From Candidatus Calescibacterium sp. (GTDB taxonomy: Bacteria; Calescibacteriota; Calescibacteriia; Calescibacteriales; Calescibacteriaceae), in assembly GCA_025060505.1 (NCBI GenBank), contig JANXBU010000006.1:60071-124070 (forward strand): a stretch of DNA of 64,000 nt, read 5' to 3'. The position numbers were made by a program, and so were the translations under genes. Below are positions 17,994 through 26,820 of the stretch, piece after piece; the first letter of the stretch is position 1; every line of letters begins with the position of its first letter. Below the pieces are notes generated by a model. The model did no database searches, was not told where the DNA came from, and saw nothing but the letters and a program-made list of their open reading frames with translations.

Positions 17994-18671
17994 ATGAAAA
18001 TAGGCAGATACGAAATCTATTCGGTTGAAACAGGTAGGTTTAGGCTCGATGGGGGTGCTATGTTTGGAGTCGTTCCAAAAGTGATCTGGAATAATTTGAA
18101 TCAAAGTGATGAGAGAAACAGGATAGAGCTTGCTCTGAGAGCTATGTTGATTAGGTGTGAAGGAAGAAACATACTTGTTGATACAGGAATTGGAAACAAG
18201 TGGTCTGAAAAATATATTGATATTTATGGTATTGACCACACAAAATACTCACTTGAAAGTTCTCTTGAAAAGCTTGGACTAAAAACAGATGATATAACAG
18301 ATGTGATCTTAACACACCTTCATTTTGATCACGCTGGTGGAGCAACTCTTTTTGATGACGGAAAGTTAAAACCAACTTTCAAGAATGCTACTTACTATGT
18401 TCAGAGAAGAAATCTTGAACTTGCGATGAAACCTAACGAGAAGGAAAAAGCAAGCTATCTTCCGGAAAACTTTGAACCACTTATTGAATTCAATCAGCTT
18501 AAAATCTTGGATGGGGAATTTGAATTTCTTGAGGGGATTGAGTTGATAGTATCAGACGGACACACAATAGGTCAACAGCTTGTGAAAATTTCAGACAGAA
18601 GTAAAACATTATTTTACTGTGGAGACCTTATTCCAACTTCTTCGCATATTCAGATTCCTTATGTCTTATGA
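17994..18671 (+). CDS. Metallo-beta-lactamase fold hydrolase, N-terminal part of a frame-split gene
   Basis: 225 residues. MBL motifs THLHFDH (107-113), SDGH (187-190) and GDL (210-212) are present. The last metal-ligand His is missing because the frame ends at a TGA (18669-18671). The family sequence clearly continues in the +1 frame (SYDIQPLVTIEEKKK..FFEHDP, the EHDP carrying the missing His). The junction is at the small repeat CTTATG-T-CTTATG. It is either a real frameshift mutation, a +1 recoding site or an assembly error. Intact relatives are about 280 residues long and hydrolyse lactones or similar esters. Confidence 0.7.
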   Translation: MKIGRYEIYSVETGRFRLDGGAMFGVVPKVIWNNLNQSDERNRIELALRAMLIRCEGRNILVDTGIGNKWSEKYIDIYGIDHTKYSLESSLEKLGLKTDDITDVILTHLHFDHAGGATLFDDGKLKPTFKNATYYVQRRNLELAMKPNEKEKASYLPENFEPLIEFNQLKILDGEFEFLEGIELIVSDGHTIGQQLVKISDRSKTLFYCGDLIPTSSHIQIPYVL

Positions 18672-18843
18672 TATACAGCCACTTGTGACGATTGAGGAGA
18701 AGAAAAAAATACTGAAAAGAGCAGTTGAGGAGGGCTGGATTTTATTTTTTGAGCACGATCCATTTAGCGATTGCGCAACTGTAAAGGTAGGTAGAAAATA
18801 TATAGAAATTGAAACAAGATTAAATATTTCTGATCTTGATTGA
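18661..18843 (+). CDS. C-terminal part of the split MBL hydrolase
   Basis: 60 residues in the frame +1 to the preceding piece, overlapping its last 11 bp. It holds YDIQPLVTIEEKKKIL and LFFEHDPFSDCATV, which match the end of this MBL subfamily including the motif-5 His. ATG 18661 is available, but there is no ribosome binding site, and the piece makes sense only as part of the upstream gene. Intergenic 18844-19043 that follows shows no recognisable element. Confidence 0.55.
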   Translation: MSYDIQPLVTIEEKKKILKRAVEEGWILFFEHDPFSDCATVKVGRKYIEIETRLNISDLD

Positions 18844-19043
18844 CCTTGGTTTTGAGTACTGAGTTTGTGGTGTGGAAGAGGTATTGATCTGTTGCAAAGT
18901 TGCGGTAGGCTCAAAAATCACTATGAGAATTTCAAGATTGCAATAAAGTCTATATTGAAAAAATGTAATTATCATTAAAAATGGAACCTGTAACATTTCA
19001 GTTATTACCCTATGAAATTTCTCTTGTGTTTATTGTATGACTT

Positions 19044-20363
19044 ATGCAGAGACCAGCTGGTGTTGTTTCTTTACCTAAAATTCCCGAGTTGAAGAACAGG
19101 TTGTTATTTACTTTGCTCATGCTTTTTATTTATCGTATAGGAATTTTTATCCCTTTGCCGGGAGTAGATGTGCAAGCTCTGAAGGAGTTCTTTGCAAGAG
19201 CAGAGGGAACTCTTCTTGGGCTCTTCAACCTTTTTTCAGGTGGTGCTATGGAGAATGCTTCTATTTTCGCCCTCGGGGTCATGCCATACATTACATCATC
19301 AATTATAATGGAGGTTATGAGCACTGTCTTTCCAAGGCTTCAAGAGCTCAAAAAACAGGGCGAGCTCGGAAGACAGAAGATAAACCAATATACTCGGTAT
19401 CTTACGGTTTTTCTTGCGTTCTTTCAGGGTGCGTTTTGGGCTTTCTCTCTTGAACAAACATTTGTTGGAACTGGATCACTCGCAGTTGAAGGTGGGTTGG
19501 GCTTCAGAATAACATCTGGTGTGATACTACTTATTGGTACTATGTCTCTTCTTTGGATCGGTGAGCAGATAACAAAAAAAGGTATTGGAAACGGTGTTTC
19601 TCTTATAATATTCACAGGTATAATAGCTGGGCTACCCGGTGCTATTGGAAATCTTATCACGCTCCTGAGACTAGGAGAGCTTGAACCTATGAATGTTATT
19701 ATGGGGCTTTTCCTTATGCTTCTTATCGTTGGATTTGTTGTATGGATAGAAGCATCTTACAGAAAGGTAACAATACAGTATGCTACGCGTGTTATGGGAA
19801 GAAAAATTGTTGGAGGGGTATCGTCTTATCTACCAATAAAGCTCAATATATCTGGGGTTATTCCGCCGATTTTTGCTTCTTCTTTGCTTATGTTTCCTCT
19901 TACTGTTGCTCAGTTTGTTCAAAATCCTACCACACAAAAAATAGCGGAATTCCTGAACCCTCTGTCTCCTATATACAACATAATATATTTTGGTCTTATC
20001 ATATTTTTTGCTTTCTTCTATACTGGTATAATTTTCAATCCTTACGATGTTGCTGAGAACCTTCAGAAGGCGGGAGCTTTTATACCAGGAATAAGACCCG
20101 GAGAAAATACTGCAAAATTTCTTGACGGTGTTATAACGAGGCTGACTTTGGTGGGTGGAATTTATCTTGGTGCTATATCTGTTCTCCCGACCTTTTTCAT
20201 ATCTGGTATGAATCTGCCGTTTAGCTTTGGTGGAACTGCTCTGCTTATTGTGGTTGGTGTTGCTATGGATACAATAAGGCAGATAGAGTCCATTTTACTT
20301 ATGTCAAGCTATGAAGGAGTAGTTGGAAGAGAACCAGTTTTCAGAGGAAGAACTGTTTTCTAA
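19044..20363 (+). CDS. secY: Preprotein translocase subunit SecY
   Basis: 439 residues, ten membrane segments. Typical signatures are RIGIFIPLPGVD (about 30-41), the plug-region GLFNLFSGGAMENASIFALG, YTRYLTVFLAF and FNPYDVAENLQKAGAFIPGIRPGE. Forms the protein-conducting channel with SecE. It is usually inside the ribosomal-protein spc operon before adk/map; here it stands apart from any ribosomal gene. No Shine-Dalgarno before the ATG (TGTATGACTT precedes it). Followed by the wzz-like gene after one base. Confidence 0.96.
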   Translation: MQRPAGVVSLPKIPELKNRLLFTLLMLFIYRIGIFIPLPGVDVQALKEFFARAEGTLLGLFNLFSGGAMENASIFALGVMPYITSSIIMEVMSTVFPRLQELKKQGELGRQKINQYTRYLTVFLAFFQGAFWAFSLEQTFVGTGSLAVEGGLGFRITSGVILLIGTMSLLWIGEQITKKGIGNGVSLIIFTGIIAGLPGAIGNLITLLRLGELEPMNVIMGLFLMLLIVGFVVWIEASYRKVTIQYATRVMGRKIVGGVSSYLPIKLNISGVIPPIFASSLLMFPLTVAQFVQNPTTQKIAEFLNPLSPIYNIIYFGLIIFFAFFYTGIIFNPYDVAENLQKAGAFIPGIRPGENTAKFLDGVITRLTLVGGIYLGAISVLPTFFISGMNLPFSFGGTALLIVVGVAMDTIRQIESILLMSSYEGVVGREPVFRGRTVF

Positions 20364-20364
20364 T

Positions 20365-21669
20365 ATGCGTGGTGTAGAAGAAAAGGAAGCTACCTTGGAA
20401 TCTCGTAAGCATTCGGGCATTCAAGACCAAGAAGAAATAGACCTGTTTGAGCTACTCGGTATAATATGGAAAAGGAAAAAGCTTATATTCGCTTTGGTTT
20501 TTGTTGTTACAGCTTTGGCTGTTGTGTATTCTCTGATCGCTACACCGGTATACAGGGCTAGTGCTAAGATAATTCCAGTTTCATCTGGTAGAGGTATATC
20601 AATTCCCATTCCGGGAGAGCTTATGGGTTTTGCTGGATTGCTTGGAGCAAATCTTGGTGGTGGAGACAACATAATAAAAGCTGTTTTAAATTCTCGTGAG
20701 CTTGCAAAAACGGTTGTGCAGAAATATGATCTCAAAAGATATATATATCCAAATATATGGGATGAAGAAACCGGAGAGCTCAAAGTATCTTCTGAAAAAA
20801 TTCCTCAGGAGGATGAAATAGCAGAAACATTTCTGAAAAACTTTGTTCAGATAGTGGATCAAAAAAGAGATGGGGTTATAGAGATTTCTGTTCTTTTTCC
20901 AAAGCATGCCACTTTATCTGCAATAGTAGCGAATGAGATGGTTTATTCTCTTCAAAATATCCTTAACCAAAAAGCCTATACTAATGCCAAAAGAAACAGA
21001 ATATTCATAGAGGAACAGGTAAAAATAGCAAAAGCTAACCTCGAAAGAGCTGAAAACGAGTTCAGAGAATTTCAAGAAAAGTATAACGTTGTCGCAATGG
21101 ATAAGCAGATGGAAGAAAGTATAAAACTCTATGCAGAGCTTGTTGGTATGCTTTCTGAAAGGGAAGTCAGACTCGGTGTTCTAAGAAGAATAACTACACC
21201 AGATAACCCAGAGGCTGTATCCCTTGAATATGAGATCAGTGAACTTAAAAGAAAACTCAGGGAGCTTGAAGAAGGTCAAAAAAACAAAGCTGTGAAAGGA
21301 TATATACTGGATCCAACAAAAAAGATTATTATTCCTATTGAGCGAGTTCCAGATGTAGCTTTGGAATATATAAGAAAAAGAAGAGAGCTTGAAATTCAAA
21401 ACGAGATATACAAAGTTCTTCTTACTGCTCTGGAGAAAGCAAAAATTGATGAAGCAAAGGAGGATATTTCTTTTCAGGTTATAGATTATGCTTATCCACC
21501 AAGCCATAGGTTCAAACCCAAAAGAAAGCTTATAGTCGCTGCTTCCTTTGCTTCCTCAGCGCTGTTAGGTATTTTTCTGGCTTTTGTTATTGAGGCGATA
21601 GATAGAAGAAAGAAAGAAGGTAAAACAGTTGTTTCTGGTGAGCAAAAAGATCAGAGTTCTCTAACATAA
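20365..21669 (+). CDS. Wzz/chain-length determinant-type polysaccharide co-polymerase
   Basis: 434 residues from ATG 20365, which directly follows the secY stop. Two membrane segments frame a long periplasmic coiled-coil domain. The N-terminal segment IFALVFVVTALAVVYSLIATPVY is followed by the Wzz motif YRASAKIIP. The C-terminal segment is preceded by PPSHRFKPKRKL, the Pro-rich Wzz signature. There is no tyrosine-kinase domain. Controls O-antigen or exopolysaccharide chain length together with polymerase and the Wza-like exporter (30026-32374). Probably co-transcribed with secY and lpxC. Confidence 0.88.
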   Translation: MRGVEEKEATLESRKHSGIQDQEEIDLFELLGIIWKRKKLIFALVFVVTALAVVYSLIATPVYRASAKIIPVSSGRGISIPIPGELMGFAGLLGANLGGGDNIIKAVLNSRELAKTVVQKYDLKRYIYPNIWDEETGELKVSSEKIPQEDEIAETFLKNFVQIVDQKRDGVIEISVLFPKHATLSAIVANEMVYSLQNILNQKAYTNAKRNRIFIEEQVKIAKANLERAENEFREFQEKYNVVAMDKQMEESIKLYAELVGMLSEREVRLGVLRRITTPDNPEAVSLEYEISELKRKLRELEEGQKNKAVKGYILDPTKKIIIPIERVPDVALEYIRKRRELEIQNEIYKVLLTALEKAKIDEAKEDISFQVIDYAYPPSHRFKPKRKLIVAASFASSALLGIFLAFVIEAIDRRKKEGKTVVSGEQKDQSSLT

Positions 21670-21672
21670 ATT

Positions 21673-22515
21673 ATGGGCAGTATTCTGTACGGAGGCAATA
21701 TTTTATACGGACAGCAGCACACCATTTCTCAGGAAATAGAACTCTTTGGTCCAGGACTTATGACCGGTGAACTGTGTGTTGTTAGACTGAAACCGCTTCC
21801 AGAGAATTCTGGTATTATGTTTAGGGTGGACGGAGAAGATATACCTCTTTCTCAAATTACAACATTTCCAGGGTTCCATAACCTTTGTTTGAGGACATCT
21901 GATTCCTCTGTAATGTATATAGAACATCTACTTTCTGCTCTTTTTGCTTCTGGAATTGATAATATCCTTATAGAAGTTCGGGGGCCTGAGATACCCTTTT
22001 TTGATGGATCAGCTCTCATCTTCTCTGAAAGGATTCTTCAAGTTGGTCTTGAACCACAAGATGAGTTAAAAAGATACGCTGTGATTCTGGAACAGTTGGA
22101 GGTTTCGGATCAGAGAGGTCATATAAGATGTATCCCTGACAGTGATTTTTCTGTATATGCTCAGTATGTTTCTCCAACTGGGCAAATTGAGGATTTTTCG
22201 TATGACCTTAATACTATTTTTGTTGACGAGGTTGCTCCCGCAAGGACTTTCATATATGAGGATGATCTCAAAAATGTTTTGGAATCCGGATTTTTCAAGG
22301 GCGGTGGCATTGATTCTGCTGTTGTTTATAGAGGAGATGAATCTCTCAACACTCAAAAGAGATTTCCGAACGAAAGAGTCAGACACAAAGTTCTGGATTT
22401 TCTTGGCGATATATTTTCTATTGGTGTCAGGATTGCTGGAAAATTTTATATAAAGTCTCCATCTCATAAGCTCACGCGAGAGTTTATTAAAAATCTGAAA
22501 TATACCGTTTTATAG
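21673..22515 (+). CDS. lpxC: UDP-3-O-acyl-N-acetylglucosamine deacetylase
   Basis: 280 residues. Zinc ligands His85 (EHLLSAL), His238 and Asp242 (RVRHKVLDFLGD) and the catalytic His265 (SPSHKL) are all present, as is PFFDGSA (109-114). It performs the committed step of lipid A synthesis, hence the organism has LPS. The N-terminus departs from the common QxTLKxxVxxxGxGLHSG form: QHTISQEIELFGPGLMTGE, with the usual G-L-H-S replaced by G-L-M-T. It starts 3 nt after the wzz-like gene. Confidence 0.9.
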   Translation: MGSILYGGNILYGQQHTISQEIELFGPGLMTGELCVVRLKPLPENSGIMFRVDGEDIPLSQITTFPGFHNLCLRTSDSSVMYIEHLLSALFASGIDNILIEVRGPEIPFFDGSALIFSERILQVGLEPQDELKRYAVILEQLEVSDQRGHIRCIPDSDFSVYAQYVSPTGQIEDFSYDLNTIFVDEVAPARTFIYEDDLKNVLESGFFKGGGIDSAVVYRGDESLNTQKRFPNERVRHKVLDFLGDIFSIGVRIAGKFYIKSPSHKLTREFIKNLKYTVL

Positions 22516-22973
22516 TTTGATTTGTCGTAATCATGAGAAATATGTAGAAATAACACAGATCAGACTTTGGATGTTTTCCATCTTTGGAATTTTTTGTATG
22601 TGTGATAGATTCTTTTTTGCAAGAGATTAAGTCTTCTCTGATTATTTGTCAGCTGGGAAATTCTTATGGCTCTGTTTCAAAAGCAAAGATCTAATTCCAA
22701 AAACAGGGTAAATTCTCATAATTGCAATAAAGCAAATCCGAGCAGCAAAAAGAAGATTTCAATATCTTCTGAATAATTTTCTGTGCCGCAAGATAGCTGA
22801 AATAAAGTTTTTTGACAAAGCAGTTTTGAAAACTGATACAAGATTGGCTTTGTTATTGCAATGAAATATTTTGAGTTTCATATTTTTACTCCAAGGTGGT
22901 AGATTATTTTTGCCATGTAATACAAAAACTGTATTTAGCAAATCTTTTATCATTTTGAATAAATCTCTGATGT
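22516..22973. other. 458-bp gene-free region upstream of lon
   Basis: No coding frame with family-like features was seen. It contains a TTGACA promoter with an embedded palindrome (22812-22840, listed separately). Downstream of it lies a leader of about 127 nt with a small TGAAA/TTTCA hairpin near 22860-22880. Confidence 0.4.
22812..22840 (+). promoter_or_regulatory. Putative lon promoter with palindromic operator between -35 and -10
   Basis: TTGACA at 22812-22817 and GATACA at 22835-22840 are 17 nt apart. The spacer is almost filled by the perfect inverted repeat CAGTTTTGAAAACTG (22821-22835). A repressor bound there would block RNA polymerase, which fits a stress-controlled lon gene. It is not the CIRCE element of HrcA. 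Confidence 0.4.
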
Positions 22974-25448
22974 ATGGATCAGAAAGATTTTGATGAAGAA
23001 AGCCAGAGTGACATTTCAAATTCCCTTGCTCAACTATCTGGTATAGATATTAAGTTCAAGGAGGATGTGCCCATTCCGGTTATAACATTGGTTGGAAATC
23101 CTATTTTTCCTGGTGCTCTTTCACCGGTATCTTTAACAGATGAAGAAGTTATTGCTGCTGTGGAGCGTGCTTTGACTTCTCATAGATTTGTTTTTGCTAC
23201 AATACTAAAAGAGGATGCTAAAACTCCAAAAGATGTTGAACCTTTTGGAACTATTTGCTTCATAGCAAGGAGCGGCAGAGGTCCAGATGGTATCTACAGA
23301 GTTCTTCTGTTCGGACAGATGAGAGCAAAGATTATGGATTTTGTAAGAGAGCTTCCACCTTTTCTCGTTAGGGTTAAAGCTTTTGAAGATAAGAAACCAG
23401 TGATATTTGATCCGGAGCTCGAGGCACTAACGCGTGAGCTTTTCTCAATGTTCATTGATTATATCTCAATCCTTCCTATTAAGCCGCCCCCAGAGTTCAT
23501 AGCTTTTATGAGAACCATAGATGTGCCCGGAAAATTAGCTGATATTATAGCTTCTAATTTACCTCTGAGAACTTCTGAGGCTCAGGAGATACTCGAGATA
23601 CTTGATCAGAAGGAAAGGGTTAGAAAACTCATATCTGTGCTTATCAGAGAAAAGGAGGTCATGAAAGTCAGAGCTGAAATATCTAAGCGGATTGGAGAGA
23701 AAATAGAAAAAGCTCAGAAAGTTAGACTTTTGCAGGAGGAAATGGAAGAGCTCAGAAAAGAGATAGAAAAGCTCGAGGGACAGAAGAAAGATGATATACA
23801 GGATTTCAAAGAAAGAGCCGAGAAGCTACCAGAGCAGGTCAAGAAAGAAGTTATGAAACAAATTGATAGACTCTCTTCCATACCTCACGAATCTCCGGAG
23901 TATATAGTGATCAGAAATTGGATTGAAGAGGTCTTGGCTTTACCTTGGGTTGAGGAAACTCAGGATAATCTTGATATAAATAGAGCTAAAAACATTCTTG
24001 ATGAAGATCACTGGAATCTGGAGGATGTTAAGGAAAGAATCCTGGAGTTTCTCTCTGTTGCTTCTTTGAAGGGAGAAATTCCCAAAGGTGCTATTTTGTG
24101 CTTGATAGGTCCGCCTGGGGTTGGAAAGACTTCTTTGGGGAGGTCAATAGCGCGTTCTCTTGGGAGAAAATTCGTAAGAGTTTCTCTGGGAGGAGTCAGA
24201 GACGAGGCGGAAATAAGAGGACATAGAAGAACATACATAGGTTCTATGCCCGGAAGAATAATTACTGGTATGAAGCAAGCAGGCTCAAAGAATCCAGTCT
24301 TTATGCTTGACGAGATAGATAAACTCTCTTTTGATTTCAGAGGGGATCCAGCAGCTGCTTTGCTTGAAGTTCTCGATCCAGAACAGAATAACTCTTTTGT
24401 AGACCACTACATATCTGTTCCTTTTGATCTATCTAAGGTTTTCTTCATTGCAACTGCAAATGTTCTTGAAAACATACCGGATCCGCTTGTTGATAGAATG
24501 GAAGTTATTTTCATTCCGGGGTACACAGACTTTGATAAGCTAAACATAGCTAAAAAATACTTTATTCCAAAGGCTCTGGAAAACACTGGACTTCAAGGTA
24601 AATACCAAGTTGAACTCAGAGACGAAGCTATATTAAAAATAGTAAGGGAGTACACCTATGAATCTGGTGTGCGGGAGCTTTCAAGAAAGCTTGAATCTCT
24701 TTTCAGGAAAGTTGGAAAGAGCATACTTGTTGGAGAAAGCAACATACAGCTGAGCAACGGAAAAATTGAAATAAAAGAAGAAATTATACCGAAACTTCTT
24801 GGCCCGCCGGTCTTTCTCAAAACCGAAGATGTATCAGGAGCGAGTGTCGGAGTTGCTACTGGACTTGCTTGGACTCCGAATGGTGGAGACATAATTAAAA
24901 TAGAGGTTGCTCTTATTCCGGGAAAACCAGAAATACATCTTACAGGAAGTTTGGGAAGTGTTATGAAAGAATCGGCTGAAGCTGGTATAACTTATGCAAG
25001 GGTCAATTCAAAGAGCCTCGGTATTGACCAAAAAAAATTCAAGTATGGCATACATATTCATGTTCCAGAAGGAGCTGTTCAAAAAGACGGACCATCTGCT
25101 GGCGTGACGATTTGTGTTTCATTGGTTTCTGCTCTATCAGGAAGACCTGTCAGACAGGATGTATGTATGACCGGTGAGATAACTCTGAGGGGCAAAATAC
25201 TCCCTGTTGGTGGGATAAGAGAGAAAGTCTTGGCTGCTTATAGATTTGGAGCAAAGGAAGTTATTTTGCCCTATGAGAACATCAGAGACCTTGAGAAAGT
25301 TCCAAAAGAGGTTAAAGAAAAGATAAAATTTCATTTTGTAAAACATCTTGATGAGGTTTGGGATAAAGTTTTTGTTGATTCAGCAATATTGAAGCAAAAT
25401 AATTCAAGCAACAAAAAACACAAAAGAGAAAATTCAAGAAGAAAGTGA
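22974..25448 (+). CDS. lon: ATP-dependent protease Lon
   Basis: 824 residues, full length. The LON substrate-binding domain comes first (VITLVGNPIFPGALSPV), then a coiled coil (about 230-300), then AAA+ ATPase with GPPGVGKTS near 378-386 and MLDEIDKL. The C-terminal protease domain has KDGPSAG (Ser about 708) and the partner Lys (about 751) in REKVLAAY. Degrades misfolded and regulatory proteins in the cytoplasm. A Lys/Arg/Asn-rich tail of about 20 residues follows the protease domain. Expressed alone from its own upstream region. Confidence 0.97.
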   Translation: MDQKDFDEESQSDISNSLAQLSGIDIKFKEDVPIPVITLVGNPIFPGALSPVSLTDEEVIAAVERALTSHRFVFATILKEDAKTPKDVEPFGTICFIARSGRGPDGIYRVLLFGQMRAKIMDFVRELPPFLVRVKAFEDKKPVIFDPELEALTRELFSMFIDYISILPIKPPPEFIAFMRTIDVPGKLADIIASNLPLRTSEAQEILEILDQKERVRKLISVLIREKEVMKVRAEISKRIGEKIEKAQKVRLLQEEMEELRKEIEKLEGQKKDDIQDFKERAEKLPEQVKKEVMKQIDRLSSIPHESPEYIVIRNWIEEVLALPWVEETQDNLDINRAKNILDEDHWNLEDVKERILEFLSVASLKGEIPKGAILCLIGPPGVGKTSLGRSIARSLGRKFVRVSLGGVRDEAEIRGHRRTYIGSMPGRIITGMKQAGSKNPVFMLDEIDKLSFDFRGDPAAALLEVLDPEQNNSFVDHYISVPFDLSKVFFIATANVLENIPDPLVDRMEVIFIPGYTDFDKLNIAKKYFIPKALENTGLQGKYQVELRDEAILKIVREYTYESGVRELSRKLESLFRKVGKSILVGESNIQLSNGKIEIKEEIIPKLLGPPVFLKTEDVSGASVGVATGLAWTPNGGDIIKIEVALIPGKPEIHLTGSLGSVMKESAEAGITYARVNSKSLGIDQKKFKYGIHIHVPEGAVQKDGPSAGVTICVSLVSALSGRPVRQDVCMTGEITLRGKILPVGGIREKVLAAYRFGAKEVILPYENIRDLEKVPKEVKEKIKFHFVKHLDEVWDKVFVDSAILKQNNSSNKKHKRENSRRK

Positions 25449-25485
25449 AAAATTCGGTAAAATGATATATATCTATTCATAAGTT

Positions 25486-25821
25486 ATGAGACAAAAAAAA
25501 GTAATAGCTTTTGGAGCGGGAATGCTGATGCTTCATTTCATAACGCACAGCTCAATTCCTTTGATTTTAGCTCTGGTTTTCTCTTTCATGGAACTTTTTG
25601 CTGAGAAGATATCTGAAAGGGTATTCCGATTCATTGAGAAAGTTTTCTCTGCCGTTGGGAATGCAATTTTCACTTTTATATTAGCTGTTGTTTTTTACTT
25701 GATTATAACACCACTGGGTATTTTGTGGAGACTCTCAAAGAAACAAAAAGTGTCGGGTGATTCATACTACAAAGTCGTCAACAAAAGTTTTTCTCTCTCC
25801 AACTTTCAAAAGCAATATTGA
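25486..25821 (+). CDS. Small SxtJ-like membrane protein
   Basis: 111 residues with two or three hydrophobic segments. The second half, FILAVVFYLIITPLGILWRLSKKQK, matches the conserved core of the SxtJ family (VITPIGLLMRLxGKD). That family often sits beside carbamoyltransferase and exopolysaccharide genes and has no known biochemical role. Here it stands alone behind lon. The ATG follows an AT-rich stretch with no Shine-Dalgarno. Confidence 0.6.
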   Translation: MRQKKVIAFGAGMLMLHFITHSSIPLILALVFSFMELFAEKISERVFRFIEKVFSAVGNAIFTFILAVVFYLIITPLGILWRLSKKQKVSGDSYYKVVNKSFSLSNFQKQY

Positions 25822-25927
25822 TAGTTCCTTTCAGATCTTGTATTATCAAAGCAAACTTGTGCTTTTTTAAGCTTTGATGTTTATATCTAATATGTGATTT
25901 ACATCTAATTCATTGATTCTCTCCTGA

Positions 25928-26668
25928 TCAAACCAAGTTTTCTTTTATCTCGCCGAGAAATCTTTTTATGTCATCTGTTGGATCTTTACTACCTGATTCA
26001 ATAACTTTCTTTATTATTGCACTTCCTATTATTACTCCATCTGCCACTCCCTTGAGTTCTTTGACCTGCTCAGCATTTGATATTCCGAATCCGGCAAACA
26101 CTTCTTTTTTTGTAATTTTCTTTGCTTCTTGTATTTTTTTTACTAGATCTTCTGGAAGCTTATTCCTCTCCCCAGTTACTCCTTTGACAGTAATGTAATA
26201 TATGAAACCTGTTGTCCTTCTTGATATGTATTTCATTCTGTTTTTGGGAGTAGTTGGGGAGACGAAAAAAATTGTTTTAATATCTTTTTCTTGTAATTTT
26301 TCTTCAAATTCTGTATCTTCTCCGGGGGGAAGATCAGGTACTACAATACCCCAAACTCCGCTTTCTTTTGATTTTTTTATGAAATCTTCTTTTCTCTGGA
26401 ATATTATGTTATAGTAGGTCATAATAAGATATTTTTTAGTTGGGAATTCCTTTGATAACTCATTTATGATAGGAAACGCTTTTTTCAATCTGAATCCGTT
26501 TTCAAGAGATTTTTGAGATGCTAGTTGAATTGTTGGACCATCTGCTATTGGATCCGAGAAAGGTATTCCAATTTCAATGTAGTCTGAAAATTCTGAAATA
26601 GCCCTAATGATTTTGAAAGATGATTCCATGTCTGGGAAACCGCATGTATAGTATGTACAAAGTTTCAT
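25928..26668 (-). CDS. trpA: Tryptophan synthase alpha chain
   Basis: 246 residues. The catalytic Glu32 and Asp43 lie in YIEIGIPFSDPIADGPTIQ, and VPDLPPGE and GFGIS are conserved. It cleaves indole-3-glycerol phosphate to indole, passed to TrpB. The usual partner trpB and the rest of the trp operon are not in the window. Slightly short (family about 255-270), lacking part of the N-terminus before LCTYYTCGFP, but the active site is complete. Confidence 0.95.
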   Translation of the reverse strand: MKLCTYYTCGFPDMESSFKIIRAISEFSDYIEIGIPFSDPIADGPTIQLASQKSLENGFRLKKAFPIINELSKEFPTKKYLIMTYYNIIFQRKEDFIKKSKESGVWGIVVPDLPPGEDTEFEEKLQEKDIKTIFFVSPTTPKNRMKYISRRTTGFIYYITVKGVTGERNKLPEDLVKKIQEAKKITKKEVFAGFGISNAEQVKELKGVADGVIIGSAIIKKVIESGSKDPTDDIKRFLGEIKENLV

Positions 26669-26820
26669 ATAAGATGAGTTTTAGCTTAGGTATGCAACAC
26701 TTCGCTTTTAACAAGTTTTTGTTCTTCTTGCTTTTTTGCCATCAGCAATTATTTTCTGAGGGAAAAGAATCTAAAATTTCTATACTCTCTGTTAAGAGTT
26801 TCTAAATTCAACAGATTTTT

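Noticed and set aside
20323..20364. TTG start of the wzz-like protein inside secY
   Set aside because: It would overlap secY by 41 bp with no ribosome binding site, while ATG 20365 directly follows the secY stop.
22812..22840. CIRCE/HrcA or sigma-32 promoter for lon
   Set aside because: Neither TTAGCACTC-N9-GAGTGCTAA nor CTTGAA..CCCCAT is present; the palindrome is different.
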